Positions 50,501 to 63,315 of a DNA stretch of 64,000 nucleotides are shown piece after piece. Positions within the stretch are counted from its first letter, which is position 1, and the number at the start of each line of letters is the position of its first letter. The notes beneath the pieces are model-generated. The model searched no databases. It had not been told where the DNA came from and worked only from the letters and a program-made list of their open reading frames with translations. The position numbers and the translations under genes are program-made. The DNA comes from Pseudeuparius sepicola. Its lineage: Eukaryota; Arthropoda; Insecta; Coleoptera; Anthribidae. The stretch is from positions 43,337,223 to 43,401,222 of the forward strand of contig OY987303.1 of assembly GCA_963920635.1 (NCBI GenBank). The letters are read 5' to 3'.

Positions 50501-53351
50501 AAGATGTTTCTTTTCGGCCCTTTGGACGGAATGGAAGGGAATTCCGCTTTGGCGCATAACAGGTACCCCTATGGGTAGTAATCTGACGAAGTTTCATTCT
50601 GCAACACTTTTTGTAACTTATGGAAAAAAAGAATTAATTTTTAAGGTAGTTTCAACAAGATGTTTCTTTTCGGCCCTTTGGACGGCATGGAAGGGAATGC
50701 CGCTTTGGCGCATAACAGGTACCCCTAAGGGTAGCAATCTGACGAAGTTTAATTCTGCAACACTTTTTGTAACTTATGGAAAAAAAGAATTAATTTTTAA
50801 GGTAGTTTCAACAAGATGTTTCTTTTCGGCCCTTTGGACGGAATGGAAGGGAATGCCGCTTTGGCGCATAACAGGTACCCCTATGGGTAGTAATCTAACG
50901 AATTTTTATTCTGCAACACATTTTGTAATTTATGGAAAAAATAATGAATTTTTAGGGTAGTTTCAACAAGATGTTTCTTTTCGGCCCTTTGGACGGCATG
51001 GAAGGGAATGCCGCTTTGGCGCATAACAGGTACCCCTAAGGGTAGCAATCTGACGAAGTTTCATTCTGCAACACTTTTTGTAACTTATGGAAAAAAATAA
51101 TGACTTTTTAAGGTAGTCTCAACAAGATGTTTCTTTTCGGCCCTTCGGACGGCATGGAAGGGAATGCCGCTTTGGCGCATAACAGGTACTCCTAAGGGTA
51201 GCAATCTGACGAAGTTTCGTTCTGCAACACTTTTTGTAACTTATGGAAAAAACTAATGAATTTTTAAAGTAGTTTCAAAAAGATGTTTCTTTTCGGCCCT
51301 TTGGACGGCATGGAAGGGAATGCCGCTTTGGCGCATAACAGGTACCCCTAAGGGTAGCAATCTGACGAAGTTTCATTCTGCAACACTTTTTGTAACTTAT
51401 GGAAAAAAATAATGAATTTTTAAGGTAGTCTCAACAAGATGTTTCTTTTCGGCCCTTCGGACGGCATGGAAGGGAATGCCGCTTTGGCGCATAACATGTA
51501 CCCCTAAGGGTAGCAATCTGACGAAGTTTCATTCTGCAACACTTTTTGTAACTTATGGAAAAAAATAATGAATTTTTAAGGTAGTTTCAACAAGATGTTT
51601 CTTTTCGGCCCTTTGGGCGGCATGGAAGGGAATGCCGCTTTGGCGCATAACAGGTACCCCTATGGGTAGTAATCTGACGAATTTTTATTCTGCAACACTT
51701 TTTGTAATTTATGGAAAAAATAATGAATTTTTGAGGTAGTCTCAGCAAGATGTTTCTTTTCGGCCCTTCGGACGGCATGGAAGGGAATGCCGCTTTGGCG
51801 CATAACAGGTACCCTTAAGGGTAGCAATCTGACGAAGTTTCATTCTGCAACACTTTTTGTAACTTGTGGAAAAAAAATATTTTTTAAGGGGGTCTTAACG
51901 CGATGTTTCCTTTCGGCCCTTCGGACGGCATGGAAGGGAATGCCGCTTTGGCGCATAACAGGTACCCCTAGGGGTAGCAATCTGACAAAGTTTCCTTTTG
52001 CAACACTTTTTGTAACTTATGAAAAAAAAAAGATTTTTTAAGGGGGTCTTAACGCGATGTGTCCTTTCGGCCCTTCGGACGGCATGGAAGGGAATGCCGC
52101 TTTGGCGCATAACAGGTACACCTAAGGGTAGCAATCTGACGAAGTTTCCTTCTGCAACACTTTTTGTAACTTATGGAAAAAATAATGATTTTTTAAGGGG
52201 GTCTTAACGCGATGTTTAATTTCGGCCCTTCGGTCGGCATGGAAGGGAATGCCGCTTTGGCGCATAACAGGTACCCCTAGGGGTAGCAATCTGACAAAGT
52301 TTCATTCTGCAACACTTTTTGTAACTTATGAAAAAAAAAGATTTTTTAAGGGGGTCTTAACGCAATGTTTCTTTTCGGCCCTTCGGTCGGCATGGAAGGG
52401 AATGCCGCTTTGGCGCATAACAGGTACCCCTAGGGGTAGCAATCTGACAAAGTTTCCTTCTGCAACACTTTTTGTAACTTATGAAAAAAAGATTCTTTAA
52501 GGGGGTCTTAACGCGATGTTTCCTTTCGGCCCTTCGGACGGCATGGAAGGGAATGCCGCTTTGGCGCATAACAGGTACCCCTAAGGGTAGCAATCTGACG
52601 GAGTTTCCTTCTGCAATACTTTTTGTAACTTATGGAAAAAATAATGATTTTTTAAGAGGGTCTTAACGCAATGTTTCTTTTCGGCCCTTCGGGCGGCATG
52701 GAAGGGAATGCCACTCTGACGCATAACAGGTACTCCTAAGGGTAGTAATCTGACGAAGTTTCATTCTGCAACACTTTCTGTAACTCGTTGAAAAAAAAAA
52801 AAAGAATTTTTAAGGTAGTCTCAAAAAGATGTTTCTTTTCGGCCCTTCGGGCGGCATGGAAGGGAATGCCACTCTGACGCATAACCGGTACTCCTAAGGG
52901 TAGTAATCTGAGTTTCAATTTGCAACACTTTTTGTTAGTTATCGAAAATAATGAATTTTTAAGGTAGTTTTAAGGCGATGTTTCATTTCGGCCTTTCGGA
53001 CGGCATGGAAGGGAATGTCTCTTTGGCGTATAATAGGTAGCCTTAAGGGTAGCAATCTGACGAAGTTTCATTCTGCAACAATTTTTGGGACATGGGATAA
53101 GAAAATATTTAGTTTTTAAGGGGGTTTTATTTAACTCCAAGTCCCGTTTCGACCCTTTTCGCTTTGAAGTAAGTTTCATTCTGCGATATTTTTTGATTTT
53201 TTTTGCGATTGGTTGCCAGATTTTGGCTGCTAAGTTCACGTGAAAATCAAAATCAATTGGCTGCTAGAAATTGGCTGCTAAGTTCACGCGAAAATCAATT
53301 GGCTGCTGAAAAATTTGGCTGCTGGAAATTGGCTGCTAACTTCACACCGGT
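47520..53351 (-). repeat. right TIR of the giant transposon with 156-bp satellite array
   Basis: Inverse counterpart of the left array: roughly 35 units from 47520 to about 53060, then the unique terminal 300 bp. Units near the outer end carry the CGCGTTAAGACCCCC form, while inner ones are mostly the CTTGTTGAGACTACC form. The two arms therefore differ in unit order and number and are not simple mirror copies. Confidence 0.92.
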
Positions 53352-53360
53352 AACATATTT
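53352..53360. repeat. 9-bp target duplication, right (AACATATTT)
   Basis: Second copy, abutting CTTCACACCGGT. Confidence 0.88.
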
Positions 53361-54821
53361 TAGGTTATAAAGTTAATAAAATTCTTCAGATGGTATCACA
53401 TATTTCAAAAAATGAACACATCTGAAGGGGTAAGAAAGGAATGGCGGGTATTCAAGTTTTATACATTAAAATTAATACCAGCGTCTAAAATAGAGATTAA
53501 AAACATTCAAAATTAAACAACCATTAAATTTATTACTTCAAACCATGATTTATTTACATTTTTTTTGCCTAAATTAAAATAAATTCTAAAGTAAACTAAT
53601 TAGATAATCACAAGTTTTGTTTCATAACTTAGTAACTTAAGTTCTTTCAGGAGAATACATAAAAATGGTATTTAGCGGCAGCGCACTATTTCAATAATTT
53701 TTAAAAGCTCTTCCTTAAGTTAGGCAATATATGGCAAAGCCAGTCTTCTATGCATTTCTCCGCTCTGGTTTTAATTTACATCTGTCTAATTTTTTTTACC
53801 ATTGAAGAATGGTCTGTGGAAATTGTTGCAACGGGATTTTTTCCTTTTTATATAAATATAAAGTAAAATAGTTACTGGTGACTGTGCACTAGGAATTTGA
53901 GTTTTTAATCTAAAAATAATATGATTTTAAGTATAAAGTATGAAGTTACTTATAGTGACTATGTACCTTATATGCATATCATTCCCATTCACGTTACTTT
54001 ATTGATTTAGTGTCCATTTATTATCTAACAACAAAGCCCGGATGTCAATTCACCTTTTGAAATTTGAACATAAAAAGGGAATTGCTAGTTTATACAGAGC
54101 GAGCTAGTCTGGTTATTTTTTCTGCCTACTTTGTTTATTTGTTTAAACATTGCCTCATAATATCATTAGAGTTGTCACTAAATATTTTTTCCTACTTAAT
54201 TTAACCTATACAAAATGTAGGTAGGGGATTACTACGGTTTGTTTGTTTTTCCCGTGCACAATGATATCCCCGCAGTGTTTGCTACGGCAACCCGTGCGTA
54301 GTGATATTCCAGCATCGGTTGCAGAAAAGCTTATATAATGTGATACATTTCCCAAATAAAAACGAACATGCAATGACGCCATTTGTTTACAGTCGTAGAA
54401 AAATCTATTTTTAAATTCCGTTTTCACCTTTGCAAAAGTTTGCCTGGTTAATCTGCTACATTTTGCCTTTTGTATCGTCAATATCTGCAAGAAGTGTCTT
54501 TTGCGTTACCAACAACAAACTTATCGTCCACATAGGACCAAGTGCTTAAAGTAGTCTACATGCCGCATTTTTAATTTTTCCACCGATTTCAAAAAATGGA
54601 ATGGTCCCGTATTCCTTACACAATTATATTTAAAAGTGGTATCACAAACATGGTAGACCCATTTGAGATATTTAAAGTTGAGAGTGGTGGGGGATAGAGG
54701 AGTGAGTGAATTCTTATCATACAAATGTCCAAAAGGAGTCTCCCTTCCCTTCCCTTCTCTGCGATTTTTAAAATTTATTTTTATTTCCGACATATTAATG
54801 AACACACAATGACGTCATATC
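53361..54821. other. non-coding host DNA
   Basis: AT-rich sequence. Minus-strand frames at 54206-54490 and 54521-54805 are short and domain-free. Confidence 0.4.
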
Positions 54822-54831
54822 AGGTATTTTC

Positions 54832-56060
54832 GAGGCCAACGATAAAGACAGGCCATGGCGCTAACGCATAATCGCGTAGTCACGTGACCAACTTAGTTCT
54901 ATATAATGAAAGGCATTTTTGGAGATAAGTAGAAAAAACAAATTTCGTAACAATTTGGCAAGTTTTCTTTCATCTATTACATTATTGGATTTGTGCATCC
55001 AAGCTTTCTCTAATTGTTTTTTCAAAATTTTCAACCTGCCTCAGCTGTTTTAGGCTGAGAGTTAAACGGCACTGCACTCTCAATATTTTGGCACATTCTC
55101 AAAAATTGTTGGGACATCACCTTCCTTTAGCTTAGGTGATATTCTCTATAGGTATTTTCCTCCCACAACACATTTGTCCACTTTAATTATTGTTTCACTT
55201 TCTTGAAAATGTTAGCCACACATACTTAAGGGTTTTTTAGAAATTAAATCTCAGTTGGGATTTTACGAATCCATTTTTGGCGGAAATTTTCATCCCGAGG
55301 CAAAACAAATGTTTGTTATGGCGACACTTTCTTTCTGGCTTTTGTAATAGGTATGTATAAATGTAATATAAACAGACCCAATATTTGGTATTTAGGTTAT
55401 TTTTTACAAAATAAAAATGAAAACTAACCTCATAGGTATACTGTAAATATTGACGAGGTCTCAATTGATCGGTAGCGTGAAAGACCATATCAGGGCGTAG
55501 GTCGACAACGAAAATCCTCGAGTACGTTACAACACTGATTTATTTCGCACAAGGTGAATGGTGAATACAATAAATACACAAACCCGAACGTGGTCAACGG
55601 GAACGGCTTCCAGCCACCCGGACCGTCTGAACTCGCGCATCTCCCTTAAGCAGTCCACCCCTCTGTGTCTCAGGCTCCACTGTCCAATACTGTTCCATGT
55701 TAATAATAGTCCATTCCGGGTTCCCTATTCTGTGGTTCGGGGGAGAATTCCCTTACAGCGCTCACGTGTCGCGTCGCGTCGGTGCGAGCGGCACCAATAC
55801 TCTTGGACGGCACGACTCCCATCCAGACACCCAGAGGCCATAATAACACCTGGGCGGTTCCCCTCCGCCAGGACACACGCGCACTAGACACAAACTTGTT
55901 TCTAAAATATAAACTAAGACGTTTAAAAACACTTTAAACATTGAAAACTTCTCAAAACCCAAGCTGCCGCTTTCAGTTATGTGACAAATGACATGTAACG
56001 TCTGACTAAGATGGTCACGTGATTTTTGTGCGCCAGGGCCTGTCTTTATATTAGGCCTTG
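54832..56060. mobile_element. 1.2-kb TIR element with 10-bp target duplication
   Basis: AGGTATTTTC at 54822-54831 and 56061-56070 flanks TIRs beginning GAGGCC...ATAAAGACAGGCC.TGGCGC and continuing to CACGTGACCA (about 60 bp). A 9-10 bp duplication points to a MULE-type non-autonomous element. Inside, 55500-55900 is GC-richer; its short open frames show no domain. Confidence 0.65.
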
Positions 56061-56070
56061 AGGTATTTTC

Positions 56071-57683
56071 TTAATTCCTAAAAAAACCTAGTGAGCGTAA
56101 AAGGAGGCTTGAGTGGTTTGGTTTGAAACCGCTAGTAAAATGTTTATCCATGTTTTTTATTTGCACGTAGTAACTCAGGGACAACCTTTTGTGCTTTAAA
56201 ATTATCTAAGAGTATAGCCTGTGTTTTTAATTATTGCGATTGTTTTTTTTGTGTGTTTGATAGCATCCCCAAATTACTTTTAATTTATGAACTTGGCTAT
56301 TGCAATTAAAAAAGTAGGTTAGTAAGCTATGCTCAAAGGACCACAGTATAGCTTTGAATGAGTCCACCAAATTAGATTAAAAATTATGTATCGATGTTAA
56401 AGTCTAAGAACAAACGTCTTTCTTTAAGAAGAACTTTAACACCTTATATTTTGAAAACAAATTATTCTATATGTTTATATGATGTTTTTGCCACAAAATA
56501 ATCCAACCCCTGAGGTTATGTGGGTATACCTAGATAAACACACCGTATACAAAAATAACGGAACAAACTGCAACAAATGGGTATGACATGCGTTTTCAAC
56601 TTTTATTGAATTAAAATTCCTCCAAGCTAAATCCAGCCTATTCAGTTGTCTAAGGCTTTGAATTTGATTTAACCACCTCTGCTTGATGAAGGACCTTTAG
56701 CAAATTCCAGCGTAAATCCAAATCTGTACAAAATATGTGTTGTAACTACAGCAAATGTTATTGGATGCAGTATCTGGATGTATGGCAATATTCTGCCAAA
56801 ACAGACATCGCGCATTCCAGGCACATCGGCCACCGGCAACCGCCCAACCTATGGCGAGGGCTGATGGTTATGAAATCGTGCGGTTGCGGAGCCGCCTGTT
56901 CCTGAGTGCCCATCGCTCAAAATACCTCCCGCTAATTAACTAATTAATGAGATTATTGGTGCGGACCCGAATATGTAGCGGACTGAGATAATATGCAGCC
57001 GCTGCTAAATTTCCAACGAGATTGCTGTTAGTGATCCGCTAATCCATGTTTGCAGTCAATTTTCAAGGGAGCATAATATGGCTTTCGTCGCTAGATTTCT
57101 TACCTCATAAAAATAAGTAAAAGTAATATAGGCAGTAGTAGAAGTATACACAGTGATACTTTCATTAGTACATAAATTTTAACCTTTGAAAGTTAAAACC
57201 TGGAGCATGCCTATAATTTTTTTAACAGAAAAAAAATCAAAAGTTTGGTTACCGCTGACCTCTTTCTTTGTTCCATCCACCAGTCTGCAATATTGTCAAA
57301 CTTGCTCCATTCGTAGGGGGCCCGCAGCAAAATGTGCTATTAAGTCGCGTTCGCATTTGCTAATGAGAATCGAAGGATTTCGTGACAGCGATATACTTTC
57401 AAGGATTTTCATTTTAATATTTTTCAGTTCGCCTTGGGTGTTATAGAGACCTATTTTTTTATTTTTACAGTTCTTCTTTTTGAGTAAAAGATCTGATTTT
57501 TCTTAAAATCTATGAAAAATTTTGAACTGATATAGGAAACAAATGGAGTAGCCTAGCTGTCACATAGATAAGGATAAGTCACATAAGTTTTGCAGTATAT
57601 TGCAGTATATATACTTGTATGTAATATTTTATTTGATATAGTTCGATTATGTATGAAGCGTAGCAACTAAAACTAATAGTATG
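56071..57683. other. non-coding host DNA with one dispersed repeat copy
   Basis: Apart from the repeat at 56830-56985 I see only AT-rich sequence and short random frames. Confidence 0.4.
56830..56985 (+). repeat. short dispersed repeat, copy 1
   Basis: Direct-orientation match to 61438-61605. Shared blocks are CCGGCAACCGCC, GTTATGAAAT.GTGCGGT, CTCAAAATACCTC and GAGATTATTGGTGCGG, joined by a TAATTAA-rich stretch. The best-conserved part is the TAATTAA/GAGATTATTGG end. Confidence 0.65.
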
Positions 57684-58748
57684 AGAGCCGGCCGCATGAT
57701 TTCAACTCTCAAAAGATTAGAGAATAAGATATGTAAAATGTAGACAGTATATTTCTTTACTTGAAGCGAGTAGGTTGCCTCAATTAAGACGCGGGCCAGA
57801 TCATTGTTATTTAAAAAAGTTGTGGTTAATTTTTAGGCAAATATACTCCCATATGATTATAGAACAAAATAGGAAGGAAGGCCCATGGAGCAACAATAAA
57901 AAAAGGGCTGAGAGAGGGGGGCAAGTCTGGACCTCGGGGACGCGAGTTGTGTGCGAAGTCCCGCTATACAGCCAGTGCCATATACCGTTTGATGCACAGG
58001 AAAAAAAATTTTAAACGCTTTTTTGGGAGATCTCACGGTACGCCGAGATGGCCGGAGAACTGGTCAACATATTTAACGAAACTTTTTCAGGTAAAATTAT
58101 TTCCCGTTTTCGAGTTATTAAGGATTTTCGGCAAAAAAAACGACCAACGCAAGTGAGACGCATCTTTTTTACGTGATTGGTCGGCATTTCCCGTCACCTA
58201 AAAGCAAAGTCCGAAAACTGTCAGAAATTGCCCCTTTTCTCCGAGCTACAGCTAAGTTATTTCGGCTCTGGGCTCTGGGAAATTTTTAAGGCTTCCCTCA
58301 AGCCTTCAGGTGAGGTGCAGATGCTTCGGGTGCCCCGCAACTTCCAAGAGCGGTTCCTCGGGATTTCCTGTCAATTTCGCTAATTCTACAGCCATCTCGT
58401 TTCTCAAAACTTGAAAATCGGGAGTCGGGAAATTTGGTTAAATATCGGATTTTCGAGGTTTCTTTCGGTACTGGAGGAAAGTACAATACCCAATTAAAAA
58501 ATTTACCACCTCCTTCGATTTTTAGAACGGCACTTTTCGAATTTATCAAAAGACTTTTGCGAAAAAGTAGTACTTAAATATATGTTCGTGGGACGGGTTG
58601 TACCACAACAACTTCTTCAAATTACAATGATCTGGCCCATATTATCTGAGGCAACCTACTGGCTTCAAGTAAAGAAATATACTCTCTACATTTTACGTAA
58701 CATCTTATTTTCTAATCTTATGAGAGTTGAAATCATGCGGCCGGCTCT
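57684..58748. mobile_element. 1.07-kb TIR element
   Basis: Ends AGAGCCGGCCGCATGATTTC and its inverse; inverted similarity runs about 125 bp on each side (to GGGCCAGATCATTGT). The interior holds short open frames without domains and a minus-strand segment that recurs in inverse orientation at about 60119-60340. No obvious target duplication. Confidence 0.7.
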
Positions 58749-60118
58749 TGGACTATAATAAAGTTGTACAAAAATATGTTTGTTACATTTACCTGTTATT
58801 GAATAAATAATTGTCTTGATATAGGGTGTGAATGGTGAACCATTTCTGTTTCTTTTGCTCAGAAGTTCATCGAACATTTTATATTAGCCAGAGAAACACA
58901 TATTTTTATTTATTTATAAAATATTGGTTGTGGTATTGCAATATAAATACAATTCAAAAAGTACTAATCAATAAATCAGAAAAAATAAACAATAGTTTGT
59001 TATATAGTTATTAAGTATAATTAGGCAGGTTGGGAGAACACTAAGTTTTGGAAAAAAACTTATCCGTATTACTAAGACTAATTACGGGTCTCCTTACTGG
59101 ACAATGTCCTTTAAGATATTGTAACGAAAAATGCTTCAATAGTTGTTGTATCAGCTTTCAATGAACATGTCTGCACTGTTTTCTAATCTACTCAAAGATT
59201 TAGCAGATGCATTAGGTATAGATACATTATCAAAGGCAACTTGTTTTGTTTCAGGATATTGAAATGATGTTATTGTTGGCACATTCAAGTTTTTCAGTTT
59301 TTTTATACGATTTAGGTTATTTTGTAAATAATAGTATCTCAAAGCATACAAGTATACGATATACAAGTCTATCAAAAAACTATTTATTATGCATTACAAA
59401 ATAGTAAAGACTGAATTTCCGAAATGCCAATGTAAAGAAATTACCTCGTCTTCGTCCCCCCACCCGCTAATGTAGAAGCAAAATAAAACCGATTTATTTG
59501 TATTAGAGTGAGTCATCTATTCCTTTATATCGTTGACTTACAGTTTATAGTTTTTATGATTAATTTAGAGGCATTTTCCGTCGCATCTTTGTTAGCCTGC
59601 GAGGCCCCCAGCGCTCCATTTCCTTTTAGTTCCCATTGTTTTCTCTGTAGAGCTTCCATCAGTTCCTAGAAATTTGCTAGATCTTGATTTGTGCATCTGT
59701 CATTGGCCAAGAATATTCTAGAGTAGTCTCCAGGCCAAGACAACGATTTTGGACTGTGATTGTTGCGATTCAGTACAATATCAATCTTCTAAAAAATGGG
59801 TAAGACTTATAATTGACTATGTACACGCGTGGCCCTTGAAATCGTTCCAATACGTGCGGACGCAAAGGCGTTCAACTGGCAACGTTGCAATTACCCCTCC
59901 CCTCTCTCGCGGTTTGAAAGCCAGCGATAACCTTAAAAGCGTAAGTGACGGCAAATCTAACAGCTTATTATGCGACATTACCTTACGTGACATTGCCAGT
60001 TACAGTGCAAAAAACAGTAAATTCGGCGCTGTTCGGTTGGCCTTAGATTGCCTGAATAATAGTGGAAAATCTTATAACCCTGCCCACGGACATTGGTGGC
60101 TTTTTTCGCAAAAGTCAT
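58749..60118. other. non-coding host DNA
   Basis: AT-rich at 58780-59580. The frame at 59749-60135 (+, 128 aa) has no recognisable domain and runs into the next repeat. No RNA gene recognised. Confidence 0.35.
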
Positions 60119-60340
60119 TCGACAACCTCGAATAGAGCCGTTCTAAAAATCGAAGAAGGTGGTAAATCTCTTAATTGGGTGTCGTACTTTCCTCCGGTAC
60201 CAAAAAGAACCTCGAAAATCCGATATCTAATAGAAATTCCCGATTCACGATTAACCACTTTCGAGAAACGGGACGGCTGTAGAATCAACGAAACCGACGG
60301 AAAATCCTCTGAAACCACTATTGGAAATTGCTTGTTTTTT
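60119..60340 (+). repeat. repeat related to the interior of the 57684-58748 element
   Basis: Both copies read, in one frame, RAVLKIE.GGK..NWV.YFPPVPK.TSKIRYL and then FEKRDGCRI. The similarity holds over about 220 bases in opposite orientation (58330-58560 on -). Protein-level likeness may simply reflect DNA likeness. Confidence 0.6.
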
Positions 60341-61437
60341 CTCATTTCTCGATTTATCTGGGGCCCGGGAAGCATCAGAACCTCACCCGCGGACTCCAGG
60401 CAAGCTTTAAAAATTGAAATAAACCAAAGATTTGGTTCGCGGTTAAGATAAAGAAGTGTAATAAACCAATAATGTAAAAAACCACTACGAGATTCTTCTA
60501 TAATAACACAATTATACTTAGATATTATACCTTAATTAACTAATACCACTTTGACAATCAAAGAAATGCGCGTAATTTCATTTTACGTGAATCTCTAAAC
60601 ACCAAGAAACTGTGTAAAACTTTAAATCCACTTTATTATAATGATAATGCAGCGATTTATTAACCTATTTTCGTTGACTGACGTATCGAAATTTTTATTT
60701 TCTACGGGGAGGAGCGGGTCGGTACGAGGGAATGTAGGGGAAGTTGTTGATTTGAGTAGCCGTGGAATTGGCGCAACGTTGCCGCACTCACCCGAAATTC
60801 TTGATTTCTTGCTTATTTCTCATGCCTAGTGGAACGATTTATGAGGCCGCGCGTGTACATTCTTCAACGAACAAGAATAGATTAGTGAGCGCACTGTGCG
60901 AATGTCCGCCGAAGACAATCCCATCTAGATTTTCTTTGTGTCCCCTCATACTTCGAAGCATAATGAACTACTTCGAAAAGGTTAATATAAGTTCAAACAA
61001 AATTGGAAATATGGAAAAATTAAGTTTATTAAAAACCTAGATGACCTTAGGTATCTTAGGTACAAAAGACCTATCCAGATCGAAGTGAAAGAAAGGCCAA
61101 GATGGCCAAATAAATCTGAAAAATCTACAAGGGGTAGGTAAGCAACATGCCCGTCAAATCCACTTTTCTCACTTGGGATCGTCGAAAAGCTCTAGAAACA
61201 TGCCCAAAGTGATACATAATTAAGATACATGGTTCAGTAATATAGACTTACTCTATAACCAATTAAAGCAGTAGTTACTTTTTTTTCCAATGGATCCTAT
61301 AAGAGTAAGTACTGAAATGTGTCTCATACATTAATAAATTAAGAACTAAACAATAACGTGATTAAATCCAAACAGAGATTTTGAATCCACGATTCGAAAC
61401 TGGATATGGTCTGCGGTTGTGTCTATTATTACACATT
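60341..61437. other. non-coding host DNA
   Basis: Short domain-free frames at 60641-60829 and 60762-61040 (+). Nothing else recognised. Confidence 0.35.
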
Positions 61438-61605
61438 CAACCGGCAACCGCCAGAGCCAGCAGATCCTGATCGTTATGAAATTGTGCGGTGGCGGCCGGC
61501 GGTCTGGCTGGCTGCGTGCTCCTGAGAGCCAAATAGGCCCGTTCTATCCGGCCGTCACTCAAAATACCTCTCCCTAATTAATTAATTAACGAGATTATTG
61601 GTGCG
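61438..61605 (+). repeat. short dispersed repeat, copy 2
   Basis: Second copy of the 56830-56985 sequence, same orientation, slightly longer because of an insertion in the GGCGGCCGGCGG part. Confidence 0.65.
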
Positions 61606-61679
61606 GCCTAGAACATGTATCGCAAGCAACGTTGAATGTCAATGAAAACATATTTATTTGTAATCAGATAATACAGGTA

Positions 61680-62285
61680 TATTCACAGCCGACTCTAGGA
61701 GAAGCCCTGAAGTTGAGAAAGCTGGCAACACGGCTTGTGGGTCTGCGTGGCGTGGCCTGTCACTCTTTGTCAGTTGATTTTAAATAATAAACTTACAAGA
61801 ATTAGTTTTATAGTACGGGTGGTGGTATCTTCCCGAGATTTTTTCGACGAGGCAGTGTGCCTCTGGGTGGAAACTGACTGCCCGAAGTGCTAGCAACAGC
61901 TTTTTTGTAAATTTGTTTTGTTCGTGCAAAAGTGAAACATTTCTATAAAAGTTCTAAGTGAAGAATCGTGCTTTTACAATTTCAAGCCTAAAGATGTCTA
62001 CAATCGCCGAGGGATGCTAGAACTTAGTTATATACCTGGCTGTAAGTCAAATTGTAATAATAATAACTTGAAGGAGCTTGACGGCAGGCGGTAGGTAGAC
62101 TTGTATTCGTTTTGGGCTTTCCAAAGGACAAAAATTTAAGAATGAAATGATTACGGGCCAATTGCATAGACAAACTAAAGTACCCTTTAAAATTAAAGGA
62201 GCTTTCTAACAATCCAAACATTGTTTAATATTGTTGCAAAAGTTTCTTTTCCTAATTTTAAAGTCAAAATATATTTTAGTTGTAA
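61680..62285 (+). repeat. dispersed repeat, copy 2 (inverted relative to 2670-3290)
   Basis: Matches the reverse complement of 2670-3290 over about 600 bp with moderate divergence. It starts at GCCGACTCTAGGAGAAGCCC and fades after TTTAAAGTCAAAATAT. Confidence 0.7.
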
Positions 62286-63310
62286 TTTTTATTTTCCCAA
62301 ATACTTAAATAAACGTTGTTTCATCAGCTGTTGTTACTAATTTTAGGTTAGAACGGTTAGGTGGAGGTGGGGGAAAGGAAGGTTAGATTTCTGTTTTGTG
62401 GGTAGGGCCCACAACTAAAAATATCTACATTGGCGTGTGTTCAGAGTTTAATACAAATTGAAAAAATCAGTGAAATAAGTATCTAAGCAGGGTTGTATAA
62501 TAATACGAAATTGTGCCGTACATAGAAGTGCCTGTTACTAGTGGCCCGTGACGTCAATTCATTATTGACCTAGGTCAATAATAAATTAGTATTAGTCAAT
62601 AATAAATTATTATTGACCTCGGGAGATAAAATCAACTTCTCGGGTTAAAGATGGGTCATTAATACATGCTTTTTAGGGTTAGTAGTGGAAAAAACATTTT
62701 ACTTACCTAAAAGCTAAGAAATAACGTGAATATGTTATAAGAGTATGCGACCAGATATGATAAAATAAACAGCATTTTTCAAATTTGTTATGGTTGCTTC
62801 TCACTAAATGTGCGATTTCAATTGTGGATCATATTTTTGGCAGTCCAAACTCCACGTTAAATATTATCGGATTACACAATAAATTGGGATCTGCTGGCGG
62901 CCGTCAGCCTGTTAAACACAGGTAGCAGTTAGCTACAGTTTCGGATCATAACCAGATTAAGCTAGTCCCATAATTTATTACACTGATCAAACTTAACGCG
63001 AAAGCTAACGCTACATGGCGGGGCTCGCTCCGGGTATTTGGGGCCTACTATGCCAGCCGTCACATCGCCATTCATGTCCATTTCATAAACTAACAGGATT
63101 TCACTTCTAAAATAAAGTTAATTTACTCAATGTCAGTGCATTCTACTGCATTCAAAACGTTTGGTTGCCAACGATATATTATCTTCTATTATGTATGCGA
63201 CTTTATTATGTTAGGACCAGACAGCAAATTTTCATACTAATAAACCTTAAAAGCTTTTTGTGTTGGTGGTATCATCGCAAGATTAATCGCGATTTAAAGC
63301 AAATAAAACA
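62286..63310. other. non-coding host DNA with a palindromic cluster
   Basis: At 62561-62582 a perfect 22-bp palindrome centred on GACCTAGGTC is followed by repeated GTCAATAATAAATTA motifs to about 62617. The rest is unremarkable. Confidence 0.45.
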
Positions 63311-63315
63311 GCTCG

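Larger units (their letters stand above)
31074..53351. mobile_element. giant satellite-TIR DDE transposon, 22,278 bp
   Basis: Ends are ACCGGTGTGAAGTTAGCAGC and its inverse with a 9-bp duplication, a size typical of MULE/Mutator-like transposons. From each end come about 300 bp of unique TIR, rich in GCAGCCAATT motifs, then a long tandem array of a roughly 156-bp unit in opposite orientations (to about 38140 on the left, from about 47520 on the right). The 9.4-kb centre carries a DDE/YqaJ/Ulp1 transposase gene, several MITE-like insertions and non-coding DNA. Outer ends of the two TIRs are well over 90% alike by eye. Confidence 0.85.

Noticed and set aside
55558..55962. Overlapping plus and minus frames in a GC-richer patch, briefly considered as a long terminal repeat
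   Set aside because: No paired repeat, primer-binding site or TG...CA ends were found; the patch lies inside a TIR element.
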